DNA of 64,000 nt from Streptomyces pilosus (GTDB lineage Bacteria > Actinomycetota > Actinomycetes > Streptomycetales > Streptomycetaceae), in NCBI RefSeq assembly GCF_014649835.1, contig NZ_BMTU01000008.1, positions 1 through 64,000 of the forward strand, written 5' to 3'. Both the position numbers and the translations under genes were made by a program. This document shows positions 24,424-34,400 of the stretch, piece by piece; positions within the stretch are counted from its first letter, which is position 1, and each line of letters starts with the position of its first letter. The notes beneath the pieces were generated by a model. The model searched no databases and was not told the DNA's origin. It saw nothing but the letters and a program-made list of their open reading frames with translations.

Positions 24424-25773
24424 GTGAGCAGATCGGGGGATGGTGTGAGGGCTTCGGGGACGCGGGTGCGTGGCCCGGCGGGGGCGCGGGGGCCGTCCGT
24501 GGGCGGACCCGAGGGGGCGGTGCCGCCGTCGGTGTCCGGGCAGCCTTCGCGGGCCCAGCCGCGTCTCAGGGAGCGTCCGGGACAGGGCGGTTCGTTTCGG
24601 TTGCAACGGCTCGTGCTGCTGGAGATCGCCGGAGCCGTGCTGCTCGTCGGCTGGGTGACCGGTCCGTTCGGGCTGGTGCCTGCCGTGGTCGTCGCGGGGG
24701 CGCTCGTGGCGCTGGCCGTGGTCCGTCGCCGTGGCCGCTCGCTTCCCGAATGGCTGGCCACCGCGCGGGCGTTGCGTGCGCGGCGGAAGCGGGCCGCCGT
24801 GCTCGAGGTGCCGCCGGGGACGGAGCCGGGGCTGGTGCCGGTGCTCGAATGCGCTCCGGCCCTGCGCACGTACGCGCACGGGGCGCGGGACCGGCGGCCG
24901 GTGGGGATCATCGGTGACGGCACGTTCGTCACGGCGGTCGTGCACGTGGAGGCCGACTTCACGGCGCTGCGCGCGGAACGCGGCAGGCGGCCGCTGCCGT
25001 TGGGGCTGGTCCGGGACGCTTTGGAGGTCGACGGGATCCGGCTGGAGTCGGCGCAGGTCGTGCTGCACACCCAGCCCGCCCCCGCACTGCATCTGCCCCC
25101 GCAGTCCGTGGCGGTCGCCAACTACGCGCCGTTGCAGGAGCAGGTCGAGGCGCCGGCGGTGCGCATCACGTGGGTCGCGCTGAAGCTGGATCCCGAACTG
25201 TGTCCCGAGGCCGTGGCGGCGCGGGGTGGCGGATTGGTGGGGGCGCAGAAGTGTGTCGCCCGCGCGGCTCATCATCTCGCCAGCCGGTTGACGGGTGCCG
25301 GTTTCCGGGCGTCCGTGCTGGACGAGGAGGAGTTGGTCGCGGCCCTCGCGACGTCGGCGTGCGCCAATCCGCTGGTGACGGCGGAGGCGGGGCGGACGGA
25401 GACGAGGGAGCGGCGGACCGAGGAGTCCGGCCGCAGTTGGCGCTGCGACAACCGCAGGCACACCTCGTACTGGATACGCCGGTGGCCGGGGGCCGGTGAC
25501 GACGGGGGGCCGTCGCTCCCCCGGTTCGTCGCCCGGGTGACCGCGGTGCCCGCGCTCGCGACGACCTTCAGTCTCACCCTCTCCGGCGGGGCGGGGCGGG
25601 AGGTGTCCCTGTGCGGGCACCTGCGGGTGACGGGACGCAGTGACGACGAACTGGTGGCCGCCCGGCACGCGCTGGAGGATGCCGCCCGCCGGTCCGGGGC
25701 GGGCCTGGCCCGCCTGGACCGGGAGCAGTTGCCCGGCATGCTGGCCACGCTGCCGCTGGGAGGTGCGCGGTGA
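24424..25773 (+). CDS. eccE: Type VII secretion protein EccE
   Basis: EccE is a peripheral or integral subunit of the ESX membrane complex. The 449-residue protein has a disordered, Gly/Arg-rich first 60 residues, two transmembrane segments (about 66-100), and a cytoplasmic domain with the WVALKLDPELCPEAV and SLCGHLRVTGRSDDEL regions I associate with actinobacterial EccE. Start codons GTG at 24424 and GTG at 24445 are equally plausible. It overlaps the next gene by GTGA. Confidence 0.85.
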   Translation: MSRSGDGVRASGTRVRGPAGARGPSVGGPEGAVPPSVSGQPSRAQPRLRERPGQGGSFRLQRLVLLEIAGAVLLVGWVTGPFGLVPAVVVAGALVALAVVRRRGRSLPEWLATARALRARRKRAAVLEVPPGTEPGLVPVLECAPALRTYAHGARDRRPVGIIGDGTFVTAVVHVEADFTALRAERGRRPLPLGLVRDALEVDGIRLESAQVVLHTQPAPALHLPPQSVAVANYAPLQEQVEAPAVRITWVALKLDPELCPEAVAARGGGLVGAQKCVARAAHHLASRLTGAGFRASVLDEEELVAALATSACANPLVTAEAGRTETRERRTEESGRSWRCDNRRHTSYWIRRWPGAGDDGGPSLPRFVARVTAVPALATTFSLTLSGGAGREVSLCGHLRVTGRSDDELVAARHALEDAARRSGAGLARLDREQLPGMLATLPLGGAR

Positions 25774-26567
25774 CGACGCCCACGACGGGGACGGCCGGTG
25801 GGCCGTCGGCGCAGGGTGCCCCGGACGGGGGCGCCCCGCCCGCGGCCCGGCGGGCGGGGGCGGGCCGGCTGCTCAGCGGCTTCGGGCTGCTCGGGCCGCG
25901 GCACGGACGGCACACGCTGTCCGCCGACGAGGTGGACGCGCTGACGCTGCCCATCGGCGACGACGGGGTGATCGCCGGAGTGGACGCCGAGGGCCGGCCC
26001 GCGGTACTGGGACTCAACCGGCCCACGCCGTACGACGTCGTCCTGATCGGCGGATTGTGGACGGCGCAGGTGCTCGCGCTGCGGGCGGCGGCGACGGGGG
26101 CGCGTGTCGCGGTGGAGACGGGCCGCCCGCAGGCGTGGCTGCAGATGCTGCACGCGATGGGCGGCGGGCAGAACGGTCTGGCGGTGTACGACGTGGGCCG
26201 TGTGCCGCCGCAGGGCGCGTCCGCGGGGACGCCCGTCCTGGTGGTGCGGGACTGCGGGACGCGGCCGCCCCGGGGGCGGGTCGTCTCGGGGCCCTGGCAG
26301 TCGCTGCTGACCCTGTTGCCGTATCTGAGTCCTGTCGCTCCCGGGCTGCTGCGGCGGGCCAGGCTGGCGGGCATCCAGCGGGTCTCTCCGGACGAGGCGG
26401 CGGAACTGGGCCGCGCCATGGGCCTGATACCGGCCGAGGTGGAGTCCCTGCCCACCCTCGCGGACGGTGTGACGCTCTGGTGCGCCGACGGCGACCGGCG
26501 GTACGTGACGACCCGGCCCACGGATGCCGAGACCGGGCTGCTCGGCATGCCGCGCCGGATGGACTGA
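25770..26567 (+). CDS. T7SS-locus protein, unknown function
   Basis: This 265-residue soluble protein has an Ala/Gly-rich N-terminus and a globular core without transmembrane segments. Recognisable stretches are PTPYDVVLIGGLWTAQVLALR and GPWQSLLTLLPYLSP. Its GTG overlaps the eccE stop (GTGA), so it is almost surely made with EccE. I recall similar genes at the same place in other Streptomyces T7SS loci, but no characterised family. A cytoplasmic partner of EccE is an inference from coupling. Confidence 0.75.
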   Translation: MTTPTTGTAGGPSAQGAPDGGAPPAARRAGAGRLLSGFGLLGPRHGRHTLSADEVDALTLPIGDDGVIAGVDAEGRPAVLGLNRPTPYDVVLIGGLWTAQVLALRAAATGARVAVETGRPQAWLQMLHAMGGGQNGLAVYDVGRVPPQGASAGTPVLVVRDCGTRPPRGRVVSGPWQSLLTLLPYLSPVAPGLLRRARLAGIQRVSPDEAAELGRAMGLIPAEVESLPTLADGVTLWCADGDRRYVTTRPTDAETGLLGMPRRMD

Positions 26568-26944
26568 CCGGAGCGGGGGAACGCGAGACGCCGTTCCCTC
26601 ACCCGGTGTTCACCCGGCGCCCACACCGCCGCCGGGCTTGCCCGGTTTGCGGGTGGATGTCGGGCGGCCGTCCCTCGGCGGTGTTCCGCCGGGAACCCTG
26701 AGGGCCGAGGGTGGTGGGTGGACGGGCCTGCCGATGTGGGGCGTGTGGTGATTAGGCTGGGAGTGGGCGTGACGCCGGAACCCGTGAACCGGGCGGCGGC
26801 GTCCCGGGAGAGGGCGGGGAAGACCGGCGGCGCCGGAGGATCCCGCACGACCTCGACCGGCTCAGGACCACCGCGAAGTACGCCGGACGACAGACACGGT
26901 CGCCGCAGCGCGGCATGAGGGTGCACGACCAATCAGGAGGAACT
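26568..26944 (+). other. Intergenic region before the EspI-like gene
   Basis: This 377-base stretch holds no credible gene. Just after the previous stop is a 7-bp inverted repeat (GGGAACG at 26577-26583, complement at 26592-26598) that could be a weak terminator. TAGGCT at 26753-26758 is a -10 candidate without a clear -35 and would give a leader of about 180 bases for the next gene. A near-perfect ribosome-binding site, GGAGGA, lies at 26937-26942. Confidence 0.45.
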
Positions 26945-29900
26945 GTGAGCAGCGATCGGGACGGGACGCGCGGGGGCTGGGCCACACCCGGCGATGACCA
27001 GCCCGACGCGGAGTCAGCCATCGAGACAACGGGCGAGTTCACCATCGACTACGCGCCGCCGGCCTGGTACACGCAGAACGCCGCGGGGAGTTCGGGCCCG
27101 GGGGCGTCGTCCTCGTCGTCCGGTCCCTCCGATTCCCCCGGTTCCGCCTCCCCGTCCTCTTCACCCCACCTTCCGGCGTCCCCGCCCGTCGAGCCGCCCG
27201 CGGCGCCGGCCGCCGGGGGGCCCGTTCCGCCCCTGCCCGGGCCTGTCCCGCCGCCGCACGCGACGGGGGCGCCCGACCCGGCGTCCGCGCCGGGCGGTCC
27301 CTTCGTTCCTCCCGCGCCGCCGTCCGGGCCGCCGGTGGCCGTGCCCAGGCTTCCGGTGGGAAGCGGGTTCGAACCGCAGCGCCCGGAGGCGGACGCCGTG
27401 CCGGACGCCGGGGGCCCGGATCCCGGTGCGGTGGCTCCCGCCGGTCCGCCGGAGGGCACGGGAGACGGCGTCCCGTCGCCGTGGTCCGCGCCGCAGGCCT
27501 CCCCCGAGCAGCCGGGACAGCCGGAGGTGACCGGCAACGGTGATCTGGAGAGCGGCGCCACGATCCGCTTCTCCGCCGCCGCGTTGAAGCGGGAGATCGC
27601 ACAGCGCGAGGCGGACGACGAGGTGTCCGCGGACGCGGGCACCACCGCGGACGCGGACCCCACGACGGACGCGGGGGTCACCGCGGACGCGGGGGCCGCC
27701 GCCGGTGGCGAGGCCGCGGCCGACGTCGGCGCCCCCGGTGGGAGCGAGGGTCCGGCGGCCGCCGGCGAGGAGGTCCCGGCGGAGCCCGCGGAAGCCGGGG
27801 CTGCCCCCGGTGACGGGCCCGGTGACGCCGGGAGCCCGGCGGAGACCGGGGAGGCCGACGAGCCCTCCGGTGCCGCGGCCGGCGTCGGTTCCCCCACCGG
27901 GGACGCGGTCGCGCACGCGGACACTAACGACGAGGAACCCGGCGCGCCGGTGACCGACGGGACCGGCGACGCCTCGGCGGCGGAGCCGGAGGCCGAGCCC
28001 GAGGACGCGGTGCCCGCGGAGGACGTGCCGGCCCGGGTGCCCGAGCCGGAGGACGCCGAGCCGCTCGTGCCCGGACCTGCGTCCGCCGACGTGGCTCCCG
28101 CCGCGTCCGGTGACGAGGACGGCCCCCGGGACGCCGTCCCGGCACCGGCCGACGCCGCGCCCGCCTGGACTCCCCCGGCACCCCAGGTGCCCCCGGCCCC
28201 GACGGCGTACCCCGCCGCGCCCGCGCCCGCCACCGAGTGGCCGGTACAGCCGCCGCAGGCACCGGCGCAGCCGCAGCCCGGGGCAGCGCAGGACCAGCCC
28301 GCCGTCCCGGCCGGGCAGCCGCCGTTCCAGCCGCAGGCGCCGCAGCCCGCGCCCGCCGCCTGGAACCCGCCGCCGGCCGCTCCGGCCCAGCCCGGGCACC
28401 AGCCCGCCGCGCAGCCCGGTTACGGCTTCCCGCAGCCCGGCGCCGTCGCCCAGCAGCCCACCGCGCAGCCGCCCGCCCAGCCGCCGGCCGCCGCCCCGCA
28501 GGCCCCGCAGGCCCCGCAGGCCCCGCAGGCCGGGTACGGCTTCCCGCCCGCCGGTGCGGTCCCCCAGCCGCCCGCGCCCGGCCCGCAGGCAGGACACGGC
28601 CTCCCGCACCCCGGCGCTCCCGCGGCCCCCACTCCCCCGGCCGCGAACCCGCCGTCCCCCCAGGCCGGTTACGGCTTCCCGCAGCCGGGCGCCTCCGCGC
28701 CCCAGCAGCCGCCCGCCCAGCCGCCGGTGAACCCGTCGGCCCCCGAAGCGGGTTACGGTTTCCCGCCCGCCGGTGCCGCACCGACTCCCCCGGCCCAGCC
28801 CGGTGGTTACGGCTTCCCCCAGCAGCCTCAGCAGCCCCAGCACCCCGGCGTGCCGCCGCAGGCGCAGCACCCGGAGGCACAGCCCCCGCAGGCCGGGCAG
28901 CAGGTGCCGCAGCAGCCCGTCGACCCGCGGGCCGGTGCCGCCTGGCCGCAGCCCATCCGGCACGACCAGCGGCAGCCGACCAACCCCGGTGCCGCACCGC
29001 TCGGTTACACCGCCGCCGTGGAGCTGTCGTCGGACCGGCTGCTCAACAGCAAGAAGCAGAAGGCGAAGAGCAGCCGGCCCGCGTCCGGCGGGTCGCGTTT
29101 CAAGCTGGGCGGGAAGAAGGAGGAGGCCGAGCGGCAGCGGAAGCTGGAGCTGATCCGCACGCCGGTGCTGTCCTGCTACCGCATCGCCGTCATCAGCCTC
29201 AAGGGCGGTGTCGGCAAGACGACCACGACGACCGCGCTCGGCTCCACGCTCGCCACCGAGCGGCAGGACAAGATCCTCGCGATCGACGCCAACCCGGACG
29301 CCGGGACGCTCGGCCGCCGGGTGCGGCGCGAGACCGGGGCCACCATCCGTGACCTGGTCCAGGCGATCCCGTACCTCAACTCCTACATGGACATCCGGCG
29401 GTTCACCTCGCAGGCGTCCTCCGGTCTGGAGATCATCGCCAACGACGTCGACCCCGCCGTGTCCACGACGTTCAACGACGAGGACTACCGGCGCGCGATC
29501 GACGTGCTCGGCAAGCAGTACCCGATCATCCTCACCGACTCCGGTACGGGTCTGCTCTACAGCGCCATGCGGGGTGTGCTGAACCTCGCCGACCAGCTCA
29601 TCATCATCTCCACGCCGTCGGTGGACGGTGCGAGCAGTGCCAGTACGACGCTGGACTGGCTGTCCGCGCACGGGTACGCGGAGCTCGTCTCCCGGTCCCT
29701 CACGGTCATCTCCGGGGTGCGCGAGACCGGCAAGATGATCAAGGTGGACGACATCGTGGCGCACTTCCGGACCCGCTGCCGGGGCGTGGTCGTCGTGCCG
29801 TTCGACGAACATCTGGCCGCCGGTGCGGAGGTCGACCTCGACATGATGCGGCCGAGGGTGCGGGAGGCGTACTTCAACCTCGCCGCGCTGGTCGCCGAGG

Positions 29901-30217
29901 ACTTCGTCCGCCACCAGCAGTCGCACGGGCTGTGGACCTCCGACGGCAACCCGCCGCCGGTCGCCGCCCCGCCGCTGCCGGGCGGGCAGGTCCCCGGCCG
30001 GCCGCAGGTCCCCGGCCAGCCGTACGTTCCGGGTCAGGCCGTGCCCGGACAGCCGGACGCGTACCCGCAGCAGCCGCCCGGACAGCCGGGCCCGTACCCC
30101 CAGCAGCCGCCGCCCGGGCAGCACTACGCCCACCCGGGACAGCCGCCGGTGCCGCCCGGGCAGCAGTACCCGCAGGTCCCCGGGCAGCCCCATCCCCCGC
30201 AGCCCGGCCCGCAGTAG
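26945..30217 (+). CDS. Proline-rich ParA-like ATPase, EspI-like T7SS protein
   Basis: The 1090-residue protein has a long disordered Pro/Ala/Gly/Asp-rich N-terminal two thirds (about 1-700), a basic stretch (KKQKAKSSRP, about 702-711), a ParA/MinD-type ATPase domain (about 740-1000) with P-loop KGGVGKT at 753-759, and a Pro/Gln-rich tail. Repeats of the type GYGFPQPGA occur about six times between residues 490 and 630. The architecture matches mycobacterial EspI, a proline-rich nucleotide-binding regulator of ESX-1. The GTG start follows GGAGGA. It is a single-gene unit, closed by a strong terminator. Confidence 0.85.
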   Translation: MSSDRDGTRGGWATPGDDQPDAESAIETTGEFTIDYAPPAWYTQNAAGSSGPGASSSSSGPSDSPGSASPSSSPHLPASPPVEPPAAPAAGGPVPPLPGPVPPPHATGAPDPASAPGGPFVPPAPPSGPPVAVPRLPVGSGFEPQRPEADAVPDAGGPDPGAVAPAGPPEGTGDGVPSPWSAPQASPEQPGQPEVTGNGDLESGATIRFSAAALKREIAQREADDEVSADAGTTADADPTTDAGVTADAGAAAGGEAAADVGAPGGSEGPAAAGEEVPAEPAEAGAAPGDGPGDAGSPAETGEADEPSGAAAGVGSPTGDAVAHADTNDEEPGAPVTDGTGDASAAEPEAEPEDAVPAEDVPARVPEPEDAEPLVPGPASADVAPAASGDEDGPRDAVPAPADAAPAWTPPAPQVPPAPTAYPAAPAPATEWPVQPPQAPAQPQPGAAQDQPAVPAGQPPFQPQAPQPAPAAWNPPPAAPAQPGHQPAAQPGYGFPQPGAVAQQPTAQPPAQPPAAAPQAPQAPQAPQAGYGFPPAGAVPQPPAPGPQAGHGLPHPGAPAAPTPPAANPPSPQAGYGFPQPGASAPQQPPAQPPVNPSAPEAGYGFPPAGAAPTPPAQPGGYGFPQQPQQPQHPGVPPQAQHPEAQPPQAGQQVPQQPVDPRAGAAWPQPIRHDQRQPTNPGAAPLGYTAAVELSSDRLLNSKKQKAKSSRPASGGSRFKLGGKKEEAERQRKLELIRTPVLSCYRIAVISLKGGVGKTTTTTALGSTLATERQDKILAIDANPDAGTLGRRVRRETGATIRDLVQAIPYLNSYMDIRRFTSQASSGLEIIANDVDPAVSTTFNDEDYRRAIDVLGKQYPIILTDSGTGLLYSAMRGVLNLADQLIIISTPSVDGASSASTTLDWLSAHGYAELVSRSLTVISGVRETGKMIKVDDIVAHFRTRCRGVVVVPFDEHLAAGAEVDLDMMRPRVREAYFNLAALVAEDFVRHQQSHGLWTSDGNPPPVAAPPLPGGQVPGRPQVPGQPYVPGQAVPGQPDAYPQQPPGQPGPYPQQPPPGQHYAHPGQPPVPPGQQYPQVPGQPHPPQPGPQ
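28420..28830 (+). repeat. Degenerate in-frame repeats encoding GYGFPxxGA
   Basis: Six imperfect copies of a Gly-Tyr-Gly-Phe-Pro unit, spaced about 18-30 codons apart, lie inside the disordered part of the EspI-like protein. The DNA between copies is rich in CCG/CAG codons. Confidence 0.7.
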
Positions 30218-30251
30218 GCCCACGCACGGGCGGCGTCACCGTCCCGAGAAC

Positions 30252-30287
30252 GCCGGAAGCGGCCCCTCGCGAGGGGCCGCTTCCGGC
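30252..30287. terminator. 36-bp perfect palindrome terminator
   Basis: Two 18-base arms (GCCGGAAGCGGCCCCTCG at 30252-30269 and its complement at 30270-30287) meet without spacer. It lies between the convergent EspI-like gene and ribF and should stop transcription from both sides. Confidence 0.85.
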
Positions 30288-30301
30288 ACGTACGAGTCCG
30301 G

Positions 30302-31258
30302 CTAGGCCGGTGGTGCGGCCGCGGCCACGAGCTCCCGGCAGCGCTGGACGTCCTCGGCCATCTGCTCCAGCAGACCCTCGATCGTGTCGAACTTCGCCTG
30401 CCCGCGGACGAAGGCCAGGAAGTCGACGGCGACGTGCAGGCCGTACAGGTCCAGGCCGACGCGGTCGATGGCGTACGCCTCGACCGTGCGCTCCGTGCCG
30501 TCGAACTGCGGGTTGGTGCCGACGGAGATCGCGGCCGGCATGGCCTCGCCCTGGGCGTGCAGCCAGCCGGCGTACACGCCGTCGGCCGGGATCGCGGTGT
30601 GCGGGAGCGTCTCCACGTTGGCCGTGGGGTAGCCCAGGTCGCGGCCGCGCTGGGCGCCCCGGACGACGATGCCCTCGACCCGGTGCGGACGGCCGAGGAT
30701 CTCGGCGGCGCCCCCGACCTCGCCCTCGGCGACGAGGCGGCGGGTGAGCGTGGAGGAGAACGGCTCGCCGCCGCCCGCCTCACCGCTGACGTACAGGTCG
30801 ACGACCTCGACGTCGAAGTCGTAGATCCCGCCCTGCTCGGCGAGGAAGTCCACGGTGCCCGCGGCCCTGTGGCCGAAGCGGAAGTTGGGGCCCTCGACGA
30901 CCGCCTTGGCGTGCAGCTTGTCGACGAGGACCTTGACCACGAAGTCGGCCGCGGACAGCTTCGAGAACTCGGTGGTGAAGGGGAGGATCAGGACCGCGTC
31001 CACCCCGAGGCCGGCCATCAGCTCGGCGCGCCGGTGGTGCGGTGCGAGCAGCGGGGGGTGGCTGCCGGGGCGGACGACCTCGCTGGGGTGCGGGTCGAAG
31101 GTGACGACGACGGCCGGGACGCCCAGCTCGCGGGCCCGCTCCACCGCATGCCGGATGATCAGCTGGTGTCCGCGGTGGACTCCGTCGTAGGAGCCGATGG
31201 TGACGACGCTGCGCCCCCAGTCCTGGGGGATGTCCTCCAAGCCACGCCAGCGCTGCAC
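30302..31258 (-). CDS. ribF: Bifunctional riboflavin kinase / FAD synthetase
   Basis: RibF phosphorylates riboflavin to FMN and adenylates FMN to FAD. The 318-residue protein has an N-terminal nucleotidyltransferase domain with GSYDGVHRGH at 22-31 and a C-terminal flavokinase domain with RGRDLGYPTANV near residue 200. The GTG at 31258 follows AGGAG; the frame extends upstream without family resemblance. In many bacteria ribF follows truB; here a 3.9-kb gene lies between them. Confidence 0.95.
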   Translation of the reverse strand: MQRWRGLEDIPQDWGRSVVTIGSYDGVHRGHQLIIRHAVERARELGVPAVVVTFDPHPSEVVRPGSHPPLLAPHHRRAELMAGLGVDAVLILPFTTEFSKLSAADFVVKVLVDKLHAKAVVEGPNFRFGHRAAGTVDFLAEQGGIYDFDVEVVDLYVSGEAGGGEPFSSTLTRRLVAEGEVGGAAEILGRPHRVEGIVVRGAQRGRDLGYPTANVETLPHTAIPADGVYAGWLHAQGEAMPAAISVGTNPQFDGTERTVEAYAIDRVGLDLYGLHVAVDFLAFVRGQAKFDTIEGLLEQMAEDVQRCRELVAAAAPPA

Positions 31259-31381
31259 TGTGCCTGCTCCTTGTCGAAACCTTGCCGGACGGACCCGGGT
31301 CCGCGGACTTCTCTGCGCAGGTCTAAGGGTGCCATGCCGCATGCTGTCCGCCCGCATCGGCATGGTCACTGTGTGACGGGG

Positions 31382-31451
31382 TGCACGCCGGGACGCGGAT
31401 CAGGCGGGGGCGCCCGTGCACTCCGGGACGCCGGTCAGGCGGGGGCTCCCG
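31382..31451. repeat. 35-bp tandem duplication at the end of the STAND gene
   Basis: Positions 31382-31416 and 31417-31451 are adjacent copies with 31 of 35 identical bases. Both contain the complement of the gene's stop codon and preceding codons, so the last codons appear duplicated downstream of the stop. Confidence 0.7.
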
Positions 31452-34400
31452 CGCCCGCCAGGTCCTCGATCGTCCGCCGCGTCGCGGGGCTTACGAGCGG
31501 GGCCCAGGCGCGCGGGGCGTCCGCGAGCCAGCCGGCCACGGTGACGGCGAACCCGGGTACGTGGCGGCCCAGGTCGGTCAGGCAGCGCTCGAAGCGGGCG
31601 GCGCCCTCGGGGCTGCGGCCGAGGAGCAGCCCGGTGCGGTGGACGAGGACGCGCGGCTCGGGGCCGGGAGTGCGGGCGGCGGCGCGCAGCACCGCTTCGA
31701 GGACGGCGGGGTCGGACTCGCGGGCGAGGAGCGCGTCGAGCAGTTCGCGGCGCAGGGGGCGGGAGGCCCGGGTGCCGGGGGCGGTGAGGACCCCGGCGAG
31801 GACCAGCCGGAGTGGTTGCGGCCCGTCGTCGAGCAGGCCGGTGAGCAGGGCGCGGAGTACGGCCCGGTCGGCGGGGCCGCCGTGGTCCAGTCTCCGGTCG
31901 GCGTAGGCGGCCACGGTCCCGGTGAGCTCGGGCCGCCGTTCGGTGCTGTCCCGCAGCAGGGCGGCGACGTCGCGGGCGAGGGCGGGGGTGGTGGCGTCGG
32001 CGAGGGCGTGGAAGGTGCCGGCCGGGTCCGCCGCCCGTGCCAGCCTCGTACGGAAGGCGTCGAGGACGGGCTCCGGGTGGGTGGCGAGGGCGTCGGTCAG
32101 CGCGCTCGGCGGGATGCGGGGGTCGCCGTCCGCGAAGTGGGCCAGCGCCCGGGTGAGATGGCGGTCCCTGCTGTCGGGGTCGCGGACGAGGAGGGCGAGC
32201 GCCCCGCCGTGCAGTTCCCGGTCGGTGGCGCGGACGAGCACGGCGAGGGCCGCGTACCTGAGCAGGGTGCGGTCGGCCGCGTCGCGCGCGTACGGCGCGG
32301 CCCGCAGGCCGTAGGTGATCGCCGCGGCCCGGCGGGCGGGGCGTTCGTCGCGCGCCCAGCGGTCGGCGGCCCGGCACATCGCCGCGGGCTCCTCCTCGGT
32401 CAGTACGGTCAGCAGTTGCCCGGCGCGCCGGTGGGCGCTGTCGGCGAGGGCGTCGGTCAGCGCGTCCAGGGCCTCGTGGCGGTGGGTGTGCAGCAGCGCC
32501 TGCGCGGCCGTCGCGACGGTCGCGTGCGGGGTGGCCGGCAGCGGCCGCTCGTCCTCGAACCAGCGCACCAGGTACGGCAGTACGGCGACGGGGTCGGTGG
32601 TGAGCAGCCGGGCGGCGGCGTCCAGGAAACGGGGTCCGCTCTCGCACGGGGGGCCGTCGGCGTGGACCAGGCGGCGCAGCAGGGCGCAGCGCGCCTCCAC
32701 GGGCAGCCGGAGCGCGGTCCAGAAGGCGGGGCCGAGCTCCGGCGGGACGGTCCGGCGCTGTTCCCGCCACGCCACGATCCGGTCGGTCAGCAGGCGCAGC
32801 ACACCGGTGTACGGGGTCGCGTCGGGCACGCGTGCGAGGGTCGTGGTGAGCAGGCGGGCGGCCCACCAGGAGCCGGGGTCGGCGTCGAGGGCGTGGGTGA
32901 GGTCCGCCAGGCGTGAGGCGAGGCGGTCGGTGCCGTGCCGGCGGGCGAGGAGCAGCAGGGCCTCGGCGACGGGCCCGACGCGGTGGTGCGGGAGGGGCTC
33001 CGTGGGCGGCGGGGTGCGGTGGCCGTGGTGGACCAGGGCGCGCAGGGCGCCGTCCAGGTCGAGGTGGAGGCCCTGGAGCCAGTCGGCGAGCTCCTGGTGG
33101 GCGAACCGGTGGCCGGACCCGGCGGGGACCAGGAGTCCCTCGGCGAGTGCGGCGGCGGCCCAGCCGGTGCCGGGCCCGCCGGGCCGCTCGGGGTCGGCAC
33201 CGGGCGGGAACAGGGCCTCGGACGCCTCCCGGTCGAGTCCGCCGTGCCCCGTGCCGAGGGCGCGGCGGGCCGCTTCGTGGACCCGTCCGGCCACCGTGGC
33301 CGCCAGCCGCCGGACGGCGGTGCCGCGCAGTCCGTGCTCGGCGGCGAGGCGGGTGGCGATCCGCAGGCACAGCAGGTCCAGGTGGGCGGAGAGCACGTCC
33401 TCACGCCGGACGGGGACGTCGGGGGCGTCGCCGGCGAGGGCGGACCTGATCTCCGCGAGCAGGCGCAGGGTGAGCGGATGGCGGGCGTCGGTGCCGGTGA
33501 CGGCGCCCTCGGGGATGCGGTGGCGGGCGCGGACGTCGCGGGCCTCCTCGGGGGTGAGGTCGCCGAGGGTCACGCACGGAGGGAGCCCGTCGGCCCGGCA
33601 TTGCGCGCGGTGCAGCAGTTCCTCGGGCCATCCCGCCTCCTCCCAGTACTCGGCGCGGCAGGCCACCACCAGCCGCACGCCCGCGTCCCGCAGCCACCGT
33701 GTGGTGCCGGCGGTCCACTCCGGGAGGCGGTGGAACAGGCCGGGCGGCATGTGCTCGGGGTCGTCGAGGAGCAGCAGCAGGGGGCGTCCGGCGGTGCGGG
33801 CGAGCCGGGCGAGACGCTCCGGGCGCAGATCACCGAGGGCGTCCGGCGTGGCCGGGACGGGGACGCGGGTGGCGGCGACGGCCGCGGCGGCGCGGTCCAG
33901 CGCGCGGCGGGCGGCGTCCGCGAGGGAGCGGTCGTGCTCGCGGAGGTCGGCGCCGCGCAGCATCAGGGTGGGGTGTCCGTCCCGCCGGCGGCGGGTGGCG
34001 AGTGCCGCGAGCTCCGTGCTGCGGCCGCTGCCGGGGTCCCCGACGAGGCCCAGCACGGTGGCGCCGCCCCGCTCGAAGGCGGCGAACTCCGCCAGGACGG
34101 CGGTCCGTTCGACGCACTCCACGGGGACACTCGGAGCTGCCTCCCCCCGCACGGACGGGACCGCCGGTTCTGCCGGAGGGACGGCGGCGAAGACCGTGTC
34201 CGGGGTGAACCCGGCTGGGAGGTGCGCGAGTCGCGCCGGGGTTGCCTCGTACCCGGCCGCGCCGGCATCCGGGTGCGTGGCGCTCCGGGTGGACCCTGCC
34301 GGGAGGGGCGATCCGGTCGTGCGCCACGTCGGAGCGGTCGAACGCCCGGTCGGAGCGGCCGTGCGCTCCGTCGAACCGGCCGTGAACCCTCGGGCGGCGG

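Noticed and set aside
27161..30223. A 1020-codon minus-strand frame opposite the EspI-like gene
   Set aside because: Its translation is almost only Gly, Arg and Leu repeats mirroring the proline codons of the real gene.
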